This document shows, one piece after another, positions 50,621-60,842 of a stretch of DNA of 64,000 nt. Made by a program: the position numbers and the translations under genes. The notes under the pieces are model-generated. The model made no database searches, had not been told where the DNA came from, and saw only the letters and a program-made list of their open reading frames with translations. Position 1 is the first letter of the stretch; every line of letters begins with the position of its first letter. Source of the stretch: Streptomyces zagrosensis (GTDB taxonomy: Bacteria > Actinomycetota > Actinomycetes > Streptomycetales > Streptomycetaceae); NCBI RefSeq assembly GCF_014203645.1, contig NZ_JACHJL010000009.1:1-64000 (forward strand), given 5' to 3'.

Positions 50621-51082
50621 GTGGGAACTTTCGAGGACGAGTGGGCGCAGCTTCGACAGGGCGCGCCATCGCCCGTGGGTGATATGCGCCTGGCCAGCAC
50701 CGAGGCGCCTGACCAGTGGAGCGGTGACGGCGGGGACGGCGTGAAGTCGGACAAGGCCGCATGGAACGCCGCGGGCGCGAGCGTCTCAGGCTTGCGGTCC
50801 AACGTCACGAAGGCGCTGACGGAACTGGAGCATGGCCAGCGTGGCGTGGAGAGCGGCACCGCAAAGGGCGTAGCCAGCGCGAAGGCACAGGGGGAGGTGT
50901 ACCTCTCATGGCAGAGGTATTTGAAGGCCGTTGGCGAACGGTGTGTGGCGTTGAAGAGCCGGTTGGAAAAGGCCGGTAACGACCACTACCAGAACGATCA
51001 GGCCATGCACGGCGCGTTCGCCGGGATGAACGACCAGTACCGCGACACCCCCGCTGTGGGTGGCCAGAGTCAGGGCCGGTGA
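50621..51082 (+). CDS. WXG-motif small protein, ESX-like
   Basis: Predicted 153-residue helical protein. EDEWAQLRQG, then DQWSGDGGDG with a WSG motif at 33-35, and two long helices (LRSNVTKALTELEHGQRGVE, VYLSWQRYLKAVGERCVALK) suggest a WXG100-like helical hairpin. GTG at 50621 with GGAG upstream is preferred; an in-frame ATG at 50555 would add 22 residues. It precedes the DUF1023 hydrolase gene by 9 bp. No ESX secretion apparatus is in the window. Likely chaperone or partner for the downstream protein. Confidence 0.65.
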   Translation: MGTFEDEWAQLRQGAPSPVGDMRLASTEAPDQWSGDGGDGVKSDKAAWNAAGASVSGLRSNVTKALTELEHGQRGVESGTAKGVASAKAQGEVYLSWQRYLKAVGERCVALKSRLEKAGNDHYQNDQAMHGAFAGMNDQYRDTPAVGGQSQGR

Positions 51083-51091
51083 CGTTGACCA

Positions 51092-52954
51092 GTGGACTTC
51101 TCGACACTGAAGACCCTGCGGCCTGCAGACTTCGAGGACGCGGCGGACGGCTACCGTGCGAGCCGGGACATGGCCAGCGCGGCCAAGGACGCTCTCAACG
51201 GTCGGATACCCATTGCCATGCGGAACGCACTCCATGGCGAGGCCGTGGACGCGGCTGCCGAGCAACTCCAGAAGTTATCCACGAACTTCCACTACATCCA
51301 GGTCGAATGCGGCCTGATGACAACGGCGTTGACCACACTCGCCGGCGAACTGAGTGTGGCCAAGAAGAAGCTGGAGGCGGCCATCGAGGCGGCCGAGGCA
51401 GGGGGGTGCACGGTGAACCCCGATGGTTCGGTGCGCTATCCCGCTGGCGGCGATGAGGTGGATGGCAAGGTCCCGGCAGGCGGTAGCGTAAACGGCACTG
51501 CTGCGGGCAACGGTTCATCGGGACCGATCGACCTCTCAGGGGACACTCGCGATGCGGCTGAAGCTCTCGATGACCAGGCCGCGCGCATGCACCCCAATCC
51601 GAACTACGGCCGTGCGCAGGAATATGCCGACCGCTTGGCTGAAGCAGTCGCTGAGGCCACAGAGGCGGACGAACGGTGGGCGCCGCAGCTGCGGCGCCTC
51701 AAGGCCGACGACGACTTGCATGTCTCACACGCCGACTGGGCCGACACGGGGCACGATAGGGGAAGCGTCGGGCGCGCGGCGGAGCAGTACCTCCAGGCGA
51801 TTGAGCCGCCGCCGAAGGACAAAGACCCAGCATCGAACGCGGAGTGGTGGAAAGACCTCTCGCGAGATGAGAAGGCAGCGTACGTTTCCCTGCACCCCGC
51901 CAGCGTGGGAGCCCTTGACGGCCTTCCGGCCGAGGTCCGCGACGAGGCGAACCGGACGGTGCTGGCAGAAAAGCGCAGCCAGTACGAGCTGGAGCTGCGG
52001 GGAACCCCCAAACCGCCGATCGACTGGAAAGACTGGCGTGCTTGGAACAAGAAACACGGGGACCGTTACTGGCACCTGAAGGGCAGCTTGGATGGGATGG
52101 CGAACATTCAGGGACGCTTCGATAGAACGGGTGAGCGCGGGCTGCCCGAAGCGTATCTTTTGGGGTTCGACCCTGCTGCGAACAAGGATGGTCGTGTCAT
52201 CATAGCCAACGGGAATCCAGATACAGCCGACCACACAGCTATCCTCGTTCCGGGTACCAAAACGGCTCTGGAAAACGCCGATGACGAGATTGCGAAAAGC
52301 GATGCTCTATGGCGGGAAAGCGCTCGACTTTCCCCCAGTGAGTCGGTCTCCACCCTGATGTGGTTCGACTACGACGCACCGAACTCGGCCAAGCCGTTGG
52401 AAAACGGCGACATCCTGCCCGAGGCAATGGGTGACGGCTTCGCGGCGCGCGGAGCGCCAAATCTGCGTAGCTTCCTCGACGGTAACGAAGCGGCCCATCG
52501 GACTGCCACGGGAGACAGCGGGCACACCACTCTCATCGGGCACAGCTATGGCAGCACTCTCATCGGCGACACAGCCAAATACACCTCTGACTACGCCCCT
52601 GATTCGTGGGGCAACGCCTTGCCTGTGGACGATGTAGTGGCCGTTGGTAGCCCCGGTATGCAGGCCAAGCGGCCGGGTGACCTTGGCCTCGATCCTCACC
52701 ACACTTGGGCCATGGCGGGTGGCGGGGATGACGAGCTCGTGCGTGAGGGTGGCAGGTGGGTCGGACTTGGGGGAGACCGAATCATCCCCACCGATCCCGA
52801 GTTCGGGGCCAACGTCATGAAGAGTGATTCGGATAGTCATGGTGGGTTCTGGCAAGAAGAGGATGGTAAGGCGTCGACGAGCTTATCGAACCAGGCGAAA
52901 GTGATCGTTGGTAGTTATGGAGAAGTTACCCTTGAGAGGGAAGCTCATTGGTGA
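51092..52954 (+). CDS. DUF1023 alpha/beta hydrolase with WXG-like N-terminal domain
   Basis: Protein of 620 residues. The N-terminal 110 residues are helical and ESX-substrate-like (FEDAADGYRASRDMASAAKD, LHGEAVDAAAEQLQKLSTNF). A charged linker follows. The C-terminal DUF1023 hydrolase has VPGTKTALENADDEIAKSDA, TLMWFDYDAP, the nucleophile elbow GHSYGST (Ser485) and VAVGSPGM. Two TTA codons (51275-51277, codon 62; 52883-52885, codon 598) imply bldA control. GTG at 51092. Its TGA overlaps the lipoprotein GTG. No signal peptide is visible, which fits type VII-like export or an intracellular role. Substrate unknown; an antibacterial or cell-wall-linked effector is possible. Confidence 0.82.
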   Translation: MDFSTLKTLRPADFEDAADGYRASRDMASAAKDALNGRIPIAMRNALHGEAVDAAAEQLQKLSTNFHYIQVECGLMTTALTTLAGELSVAKKKLEAAIEAAEAGGCTVNPDGSVRYPAGGDEVDGKVPAGGSVNGTAAGNGSSGPIDLSGDTRDAAEALDDQAARMHPNPNYGRAQEYADRLAEAVAEATEADERWAPQLRRLKADDDLHVSHADWADTGHDRGSVGRAAEQYLQAIEPPPKDKDPASNAEWWKDLSRDEKAAYVSLHPASVGALDGLPAEVRDEANRTVLAEKRSQYELELRGTPKPPIDWKDWRAWNKKHGDRYWHLKGSLDGMANIQGRFDRTGERGLPEAYLLGFDPAANKDGRVIIANGNPDTADHTAILVPGTKTALENADDEIAKSDALWRESARLSPSESVSTLMWFDYDAPNSAKPLENGDILPEAMGDGFAARGAPNLRSFLDGNEAAHRTATGDSGHTTLIGHSYGSTLIGDTAKYTSDYAPDSWGNALPVDDVVAVGSPGMQAKRPGDLGLDPHHTWAMAGGGDDELVREGGRWVGLGGDRIIPTDPEFGANVMKSDSDSHGGFWQEEDGKASTSLSNQAKVIVGSYGEVTLEREAHW

Positions 52955-53511
52955 GCGAGGGTGGTCGTGGTTGGAGGCGGGCGGGATCGGCGCTCGGTCT
53001 GGTCGTTATTCTCTGTATGGGGTGTTCTCCTGTGTCGGATGATTCGGAAAAGTTGAACTACCAGCCGGCGGATCGGCGGAGTAAAGAAGTAGAAGCCGAA
53101 ATCGGTAGTCTGTCCAGTGAACTCCTGGACATGCTACGAGTCAAAGGGAAGGCCACGCCCGCAGACCCCATGGCGGGCCCGTGTGGGGCGATTGCCGATG
53201 CCCCTGAATCGTACCGAAGCGTCAGACATCCATGGTCTCTCTACGGCGTGGACAATAAGGTGTTGGGCGTCGCAATGGAAAACCTCGCGGAGGCGTTGCC
53301 GAAGCATGGTTGGCAGGTCGTCAAGCGGGGCCCGGCTGCCAACAAGAACCGAAGTTTGGAAATCCTCGCCGTGCACCTAGAAAGTAAGTCTCAAGCGGAG
53401 ATCTCGTGGATGAAGGGCCAGGATGGCCACGAACCTCTGATTTCCTTCGCGGTCTACTCTCGCTGCTTCTCTGATCCCGACGCCTCCGCCAGCCCATCCA
53501 GCGGCGACTGA
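52951..53511 (+). CDS. Small lipoprotein of the WXG/DUF1023 cassette
   Basis: Predicted secreted lipoprotein of 186 residues. Basic N-terminus, hydrophobic ALGLVVILCMGC with Cys as lipidation site (a slightly atypical lipobox), then a polar body with PCGAIADAPESYRSVRHPWS and AEALPKHGWQVVKRGP. GTG at 52951 overlaps the DUF1023 stop, so its dose is coupled to the hydrolase. This arrangement fits an immunity or accessory lipoprotein, but no family is recognised. It is convergent with the third transporter operon. Confidence 0.7.
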   Translation: MSEGGRGWRRAGSALGLVVILCMGCSPVSDDSEKLNYQPADRRSKEVEAEIGSLSSELLDMLRVKGKATPADPMAGPCGAIADAPESYRSVRHPWSLYGVDNKVLGVAMENLAEALPKHGWQVVKRGPAANKNRSLEILAVHLESKSQAEISWMKGQDGHEPLISFAVYSRCFSDPDASASPSSGD

Positions 53512-53577
53512 CCGGAGCCCCCGGCCTGCACTCGGCAGGTACCCCCTCCGGCCCGCCTTTCCATCAGCCCCCCTTGC

Positions 53578-54788
<1,211 letters not shown>

Positions 54789-54792
<4 letters not shown>

Positions 54793-56042
54793 GGGTTCGC
54801 TCCCTCGCCCGCGTCGTCCGCCGGTCGCTCGCTGGCCGAGCCCTCAACCGGCCTGTCGGCCTGGCCTTCGTGCGGCCTGCCGGCCTGGCTCTGGAGCGGA
54901 CCACCGCTGGCCTGGTCTTTCAGCAGTCCGCCGCCCGGTGGCACCTGGTTGCTCTCGTCGCCATCGCCCCGTGTCGCTCGGCTGGTCCCGGTGTCCGCCG
55001 GCCCGCCGCGGCGGATGCTGACCGCGCGTTCGGGGCCCAGGTGGCAGGCGGCCCCGCGGCCCGGTGGCAGGGCCGGTCGTTCGGTGACGCAGCGGTTGCC
55101 GCCGACCTCGGCGGTGTGCGCGCAGCGCGGATGGAAGGGGCAGCCGGGTGGTGGGGCGAGGAGGCTGGGCGGGGAGCCGGGGATGGGGTTGAGTGGAATG
55201 TCTACGGGGGTGATCAGGCTCGGCATGGAGTCCAACAGGCCCCAGGTGTAAGGGTGTTGCGGGGCGCGTAGCACCTCGCGTACCGTCCCGCGTTCGACTG
55301 CCCGGCCCGCGTACATCACCAGCAGATCATCGGCCGTGTTGGCGACCACCCCCAGGTCATGAGTGATCAGGATGATCGCCGAGCCGAACTCCTGCTGGAG
55401 GTCGCCGAGCAGATCGAGGATCTGCGCCTGCACGGTGACATCGAGTGCCGTCGTCGGCTCGTCGGCGATCAGCAGATCGGGGTCGCAGACCAGCGCCATG
55501 GCGATCATCGCGCGCTGGCGCATGCCGCCGGAGAACTGGTGCGGATAGTCGTCCACGCGCAGCGACGGGTTGGGGATGCCGACCTTGGCGAGCATCTCGA
55601 CGGCCCGTCGCCGCGCCTCCCGCTTGGAGGCGCCGGTGTGCTTGCGATACGGCTCGGCGATCTGCCGCCCGACCGTGTAGTAGGGGGAGAGCGCGGTCAG
55701 CGGGTCCTGGAAGATCATCGCCATCTTGTTGCCACGCAGCCGCTCCAGGGTGCGTTCCCCGGCGCCGATCAACTCCTGTCCGTCCAGCAGGATGTGGCCT
55801 TGCACCGTGGTGGTACGCGGGTCGTGCAGCCCGAGCACGCTGAGGTTGGTGACCGACTTGCCGGAGCCCGACTCACCGACGATGCCGAGGGTTGTGCCGC
55901 GTTCCAGGTCGAAGGAGAGGCCGTCCACCGCCTTGACGGTGCCGTCCTCGGTGGAGAAGCGTACGTAGAGGTCGCGTACCGACAGATACGCGCCGTCCGC
56001 GCGCGGTGCGGGCGCGCCCGCGCCCTTGGTGAGTGTGGTCAT
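54789..56042 (-). CDS. Oligopeptide ABC transporter ATPase, BldKD-like
   Basis: ATPase of 417 residues. Walker A GESGSGKS, signature SGGMRQR, IADEPTTALD and ITHDLG; C-terminal GCPFHPRCAHTAEVG. After the domain ends near residue 325 there is a hydrophilic tail of 90 residues rich in Gly, Glu, Asp and Arg that other Opp ATPases lack. ATG at 56042 has AGGAG at about 10 nt. It lies 13 bp downstream of the permease gene and overlaps the next ATPase gene. Confidence 0.92.
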
Positions 56043-56055
56043 GTGGTCAGGGCTC

Positions 56056-57033
56056 CTAGGCGAGGCGCACACGCGGATCGATGACGGCGTAGACGGCGTC
56101 CACCACGATGTTGAACACCACGATCGCCCCCGAGCTGACCAGCATCACGCCCATCAGCATGGGCAGGTCCGTCAGCCGTACGGAGTCCACGGCCAGCCGT
56201 CCGATGCCGTGCAGCGTGAACGTGTACTCGGTGATCATCGCGCCACCGAGCAGCGAGCCGAGGTCCATGCCGAAGATGGTGACGATGGGCGCGATGGCCC
56301 CGCGCCAGGCGTAGCGGAAGAAGACCGTACGGCTGGACAGCCCCTTGGCGCGGGCGGTGCGGACGTGGTCCTCCTGGAGCTGCTCGACCATCTGGGAGCG
56401 GGTCATCCGGCTGTAGTTGGCCATGAAGATCAGCGAAAGCACCAGCCAGGGCAGCACCATGCCGCTGAACCACTTGGCAGGGTTCTCCGTGATCGGGTGG
56501 TACGCCGGCTGTTCCATGATCGACAGCCCGCTGACGAACCAGGCCAGACACAGCACGCCCACGAAGTAGATCTGCATGGACTGGCCGAGCAGCGACAACG
56601 AGCTGAAGAACTTGTCGATCCATGTGCCGCGCCGCCACGCGGCGATCATCCCGATGCCCACACCCACCACCAGGAAGACCGCGGCACCGCCAATGGCGAG
56701 CGAGAGCGTGGTGGGGAAGCGGTCCACGATGGTGCCCCAGACCGGTTCCTGGTTGACGAAGGAGTAGCCGAAGCAGGGGGCGTCACAGCGCCCGATGGGG
56801 AAGTCACGGCCCGCGAAGATGCCGACCATGAAGTCCCAGTACTGGACGGGGACCGGCTGGTCGAGGCCGAGGTTCTTGTTGATGATCGCCAGGGACGCCG
56901 GATCGCAGTTCTTGCCGCAGGCGAGCCTGGCGGGCTCCGCCGGCAGCGCGAAGAAGAGGAAGAACGTGATCGCGCTGATGAGGAGGAGTATCACGATCGC
57001 GCCGAGGGAGCGGCGGGCGAGGAATCTCAGCAT
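56056..57033 (-). CDS. Oligopeptide ABC transporter permease, BldKC-like
   Basis: OppB-type permease, 325 residues, about six spans; MLRFLARRSLGAIVILLLIS opens it. The large extracellular loop has two cysteine pairs, LACGKNCDP and IGRCDAPCFGYSF, absent from the permeases of systems 1 and 2. The EAA loop is DHVRTARAKGLSSRTVFFRY. ATG at 57033 is chosen because the upstream frame is low complexity; the ribosome-binding site is weak. A 292-bp gap with a hairpin and GTCGTACG repeats separates it from the lipoprotein gene. Confidence 0.92.
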   Translation of the reverse strand: MLRFLARRSLGAIVILLLISAITFFLFFALPAEPARLACGKNCDPASLAIINKNLGLDQPVPVQYWDFMVGIFAGRDFPIGRCDAPCFGYSFVNQEPVWGTIVDRFPTTLSLAIGGAAVFLVVGVGIGMIAAWRRGTWIDKFFSSLSLLGQSMQIYFVGVLCLAWFVSGLSIMEQPAYHPITENPAKWFSGMVLPWLVLSLIFMANYSRMTRSQMVEQLQEDHVRTARAKGLSSRTVFFRYAWRGAIAPIVTIFGMDLGSLLGGAMITEYTFTLHGIGRLAVDSVRLTDLPMLMGVMLVSSGAIVVFNIVVDAVYAVIDPRVRLA

Positions 57034-57325
57034 GGCATCGCGGGTCTTCCGGGTCGGTGGGCTGCGGGGCCGGGCTTCCAGCGGTGGTGTTGTCGTGGGT
57101 GGGAGGGGAGGAGCGGTTACGTCATGGTCGTGGCGCTGCTGTCGTACGTGTCGTAGGTGTCGTACGCGTGAGGGTGTGCCGCGCGCTGGGCACGCGGTAC
57201 GCGCCGTACGCGCTGGGCGCACCGCCAGGCGCGCCGTGCGGGTGGCGCGCAGCAGACGAACCTGGTGCGCCGGGAGCGCGCCTGGTGCAGCAGGTGCACC
57301 AGGCGCTCCTGACGCGTGGTTGTGG
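57034..57325 (-). terminator. Hairpin and repeats between BldKB-like and BldKC-like genes
   Basis: GGAGCGCGCCTGGTGCA (57273-57289) pairs with TGCACCAGGCGCTCC (57295-57309) through 15 bp and a 2-nt bulge, 16 bp after the lipoprotein stop on the minus strand. It parallels the hairpin after the binding-protein gene in operon 1. Toward the permease, GTCGTACG-like 11-bp units repeat near 57138-57168. Confidence 0.65.
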
Positions 57326-59110
57326 TCACTTCACGAACACGGCCGTTGGGTCCACGGCACCGTACGGCTCGTGGAACTTCACGCCACCGATGCCCGAACC
57401 CCACAGCGTGAACAGCCGGTTGTAAAACACGGGGACCTGCGGGATCTCCTCGGTGAGGATGCGTTCACCCAACGTGACCCATTCGGGGGCGGCCTGATCG
57501 ACGTCTTCGATCTTGGCGATCCGCTCGATTTCCTTGTTGATCGCGGGGGAGTTGAGGTGTGAGTAGTTCGGCGAGTCGTCGTAGACGTTCTTGCCGCCGT
57601 AGATCGTCGGTACGACGGTGGAGCCGGATGGCCAGTCGGCGCTCCACGATGAGCGGTACAGATCGTAGGTGTTGTTCACCTTGCCGATCTGCGTGTAGTA
57701 CGTGCCCCGGTCCAGTTCCTTCTTCTCCACCGTGAAGCCGGCCGATTCCAGGGCGCGTTCGACCACCACAGAGGCGTCCTGCGCGGGCTTGTCGTTGCCG
57801 TACGCGTAGACGATCGGGTAGCCCTCCTCGCCCGCCTCCTTCAGCAACTCCTTCGCCTTGGCGATGTTGCCGCCGGGGTACTTCTTCTTCTGGAACGGGT
57901 CGAAGCCCTTGTTGTGGCCCTTGAGGGTGGGGCCGACCAACGACCCGGCGATCTCACCGGCCTTGGGGCCGCCGTACTGCTGGAGATACTGACCGTTTGG
58001 AAACGCCCAGGCCAGCGCCTCGCGCACCTTCTTGTTCTTGACGCGGCTGGTGTTGATGCTGACGACGTCCACATAGGGCTGGGTGCGCGTCAGCGAGCGC
58101 GCCAATGCCTTCTTGTCCTTGAGGACGGTGGAGATCTGCGCCGGATCGACCGCGTTGTTCCACGTCATGGCGTGCTGGTCGGCGCCCTTGTCGGCGAGTA
58201 GCCGGCGAGTGGAGTCCACCCACTGATGGCCGAAGGAGACCTCGAACTTGTCCACGTACTGATGCCGGATCGGGTCGGTCTTCGGGTCCCAATGCTCGTT
58301 CCTGACGAAGGTGATGCCCTTGCCCGGCTTGAAGTTCGCCACCTTGTACGGGCCGGAGGAGATCGGTTTCTTGTTGTACTTCGGCGAGTCCTTGTCCGGC
58401 GGCACCGCGCCGATGTTCGGCATGGCCACCGCGAACGGCACCTCGGCGCGCGGCTGGTTGAAATGGAAGATGAGGGTCTTGTCGTCCGGCGTATCGAGCA
58501 CCGATGCTGGTAGGTGATCGCCCTTGTACGGGCCGTCGGGCAGCGCCTTGCGGTAGCTCTGGCCCTCGCCCGACAGCCATTGCTGGAGGTACGTCGGGCC
58601 GTTGGTCTGGGACTTGTGGTACAGCCGCTCGATGGAGTGCCGCACATCCTTGGTGGTGATCGGCGTGCCGTCCTGGAACTTCAGCCCGTCCTTGAGCTTG
58701 TACGTCCAGGTCTTGCCGCCGTCCGACGATGTGCCGGTATCCGTCGCGAGGTCACCGACCAACTTGGTCCTTCCGGTCTTGTCATCCACCTGGTAGTTGG
58801 TCAGCGTGCGGTTGTAGACCGTCTGCATGATCAGTTCGTCGCTGACGTAGATCTGCCCGGGGTCGAGATACTCGTACGCATCACGCTGGAGCACCTGAAC
58901 CGTGCCGCCCTGCTTTGCCCCCGGCACCTCCTTCGCGGGCCCTGTGGAGTCGGCGGCGGTGCCCAGGGTGATGCCCTGGGCCGCCATCGACGGTTCCTTG
59001 GCGTTGTCGTCGCTGGACCCGCCGCCCTCGCTGCACGCCGTGAGCACCAGGGCCCCGGTGGCCAGCGCGATGGCGCAGGTTCTGACATTCGATGTGCGAT
59101 TGACCGTCAT
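57326..59110 (-). CDS. Peptide-binding lipoprotein, BldKB-like
   Basis: Family-5 binding protein of 594 residues. Signal sequence TCAIALATGALVLTACSEGG with lipobox LTAC. Core segments are GGTVQVLQRDAYEYLDPGQI, YKLKDGLKFQDGTPITTKDV and AIDRDT-equivalent KVREALAWAFPNGQYLQQYG. It differs from the other two binding proteins and lacks their internal cysteines. ATG at 59110 gives a canonical signal peptide, though the ribosome-binding site is poor; an in-frame upstream ATG is at the end of the preceding gap. Position second in a permease-SBP-permease-ATPase-ATPase operon equals bldKB. Confidence 0.9.
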   Translation of the reverse strand: MTVNRTSNVRTCAIALATGALVLTACSEGGGSSDDNAKEPSMAAQGITLGTAADSTGPAKEVPGAKQGGTVQVLQRDAYEYLDPGQIYVSDELIMQTVYNRTLTNYQVDDKTGRTKLVGDLATDTGTSSDGGKTWTYKLKDGLKFQDGTPITTKDVRHSIERLYHKSQTNGPTYLQQWLSGEGQSYRKALPDGPYKGDHLPASVLDTPDDKTLIFHFNQPRAEVPFAVAMPNIGAVPPDKDSPKYNKKPISSGPYKVANFKPGKGITFVRNEHWDPKTDPIRHQYVDKFEVSFGHQWVDSTRRLLADKGADQHAMTWNNAVDPAQISTVLKDKKALARSLTRTQPYVDVVSINTSRVKNKKVREALAWAFPNGQYLQQYGGPKAGEIAGSLVGPTLKGHNKGFDPFQKKKYPGGNIAKAKELLKEAGEEGYPIVYAYGNDKPAQDASVVVERALESAGFTVEKKELDRGTYYTQIGKVNNTYDLYRSSWSADWPSGSTVVPTIYGGKNVYDDSPNYSHLNSPAINKEIERIAKIEDVDQAAPEWVTLGERILTEEIPQVPVFYNRLFTLWGSGIGGVKFHEPYGAVDPTAVFVK

Positions 59111-59211
59111 GGCTGTGAATGCACCTGCCTCGTCGGACGGAACACTGCTGCGCACTGTCTGGCTGGCTGCTGTGGCCCCTGGCTGGCCCCGCTTGGTGGG
59201 TGCCGCCGGGG

Positions 59212-60261
59212 TCATCGCGTGGTCTTGGGGTCCATGGCGTCGCGTATCGAGTCCCCGAGCAGGTTGAACGCCACCACGAAGACCACCATCGCGACGCCCG
59301 GGAAGAACATGTAGGTGATGTCGCCCTCGTAGACCTCGGCACCCTTGGCGAACATCCGGCCCCAGTCCGGGGTCGGCTCCACCACGCCGACGCCGAGGAA
59401 GGACAGACCTGCCTCGGCCGTCACGAACATCGGCAGCATCAACGTGGACTGCACCATGATCGGTGTGCCGAGGTTGGGCAGCAGCTCCTTGCGGATGATC
59501 CGCCATGGCGAGGCGCCCGTCACTCGCGCCGCCTCGATGAACTCGCGCTCGCGCAACGAGAGCACCTGGCCGCGCAGCAGCCGCGCCAACTGCATCCAGC
59601 CCAACAGCCACAGCACCAAAATCAGTGCTGTCACCCGTAGATATGTAGGCGTTTCCTTCTCGGGGCTGACGAAAAGCGCGGTAACCACGGGCATGAATGC
59701 CACAAAGAACAACTGCTGTGGAAAGGAGAGCAACAAGTCGATGAGTCGGCCAAGGAAGTAATCGGTGCGCCCGCCCATATATCCAGCGACGACGCCGATC
59801 ACGATGCCGGTGATCGTGGAAAGCACGGTGGCAGCGATACCGATGAGGAGCGAGGTACGAATGCCGTACACGAGCTGCATGAGCACATCACGGCCGAGTT
59901 TGGGTTCAATACCGAACCAAAACTCGCCGTCGATGCCGCCGTTGGGCTTCATCGGATAGCCGGTGATCGGGTCCAACAGCTCCGGCCGGTCCAGGCCATA
60001 GGTGGTGTACGCGTCCTTCCCGTACCACCACGAGATGACCGGGGCCAGGACGGCGACGGCGAAGAAGAACAACACCACACAGGCGGAGATCACACCGGCC
60101 CGATCACGGGTGAAGCGCCGCCACATCAACTGCCGGGGCGAGAGGCCGACGAGTTGTTGGGGCACGGCCGGATCGCCCGAAGGCAGCTGCGGAAGGCCCG
60201 GCAGCCCGCCCTTGGCGATCGGTTCGGCTCCCGCCGCCGCGGCCTGAGATGGACTCGTCAT
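59212..60261 (-). CDS. Oligopeptide ABC transporter permease, BldKA-like
   Basis: OppC-type permease, 349 residues, first gene of the operon. A 50-residue tail precedes LSPRQLMWRRFTRDRAGVIS. Then come about six spans, the FWFGIEPKLGRDVLMQLVYG segment, and the EAA loop ARVTGASPWRIIRKELLPN. ATG at 60261 follows a GGGGG tract; an in-frame start at 60279 adds 6 residues. The lipoprotein gene starts 101 bp downstream. Order matches bldKA. Confidence 0.92.
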   Translation of the reverse strand: MTSPSQAAAAGAEPIAKGGLPGLPQLPSGDPAVPQQLVGLSPRQLMWRRFTRDRAGVISACVVLFFFAVAVLAPVISWWYGKDAYTTYGLDRPELLDPITGYPMKPNGGIDGEFWFGIEPKLGRDVLMQLVYGIRTSLLIGIAATVLSTITGIVIGVVAGYMGGRTDYFLGRLIDLLLSFPQQLFFVAFMPVVTALFVSPEKETPTYLRVTALILVLWLLGWMQLARLLRGQVLSLREREFIEAARVTGASPWRIIRKELLPNLGTPIMVQSTLMLPMFVTAEAGLSFLGVGVVEPTPDWGRMFAKGAEVYEGDITYMFFPGVAMVVFVVAFNLLGDSIRDAMDPKTTR

Positions 60262-60842
60262 CGCGTATCGCCCCCGCACTTCTCACTGGCCGTGCCGTGC
60301 TTGCGGACTCCCCGCGGGCGCTGCTGAACGCCGCCGGATGAGCCGGACTGTGGCAATGATTTCCCAGCTCAGTCAAGGGGCTGACGTACGGATACATCAC
60401 GCGGACAGTCTTCTTGAGCGAAGGTTTTGCAGATTGAGGTGACCACGTGCTTGACAAGGATCAAAAAAGAGCGGCAGACGGCCATAAAAGGCCATCAAAT
60501 GCGTTAACGGTCAATCAACTTCGCTGACCCGACCCCGATATACGAACGCACCATCCTGCACCATCCTGAACAGCGGACGGTCGTACGGCCGTGCGGGTGC
60601 CGCGGAGCGAGTGGGGCGTGGGCAACCACCACCCCCGCCGGTCGCTTTTCCCGCCGTATGGCGCGCCTCGCATCGGGCTGCGCCGGGCCGAAATGCCCGG
60701 CTGCCCGCCGCCGGCAGAATTTCTGGGTAACTCATCGCCCGCGCACTTGAGCGAGTCAAGCCCTGGGTAGACCTGTGGTGCCGGGCGGGGGCGCCGCTCG
60801 GTCGGCAGTCAGGGGGCGGCCAGCATGGGCGAGGGGCAAACC
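60262..60842. promoter_or_regulatory. Divergent control region of the third Opp operon and the 60843 gene
   Basis: About 580 bp with no supported gene. It contains a stretch less GC-rich than its surroundings (60370-60530) with TTGACAAGG, TTTTTTGATC and GGCCATAAAAGGCC. On the minus strand TTGACT (near 60377) is a plausible -35 for the operon, but no -10 at correct spacing was identified. Regulation is therefore unassigned. Confidence 0.4.

Noticed and set aside
57117..57404. Small frames between the BldKB-like and BldKC-like genes
   Set aside because: Composition comes from GTCGTACG repeats; no start signal; the region is better explained by a hairpin and leader.
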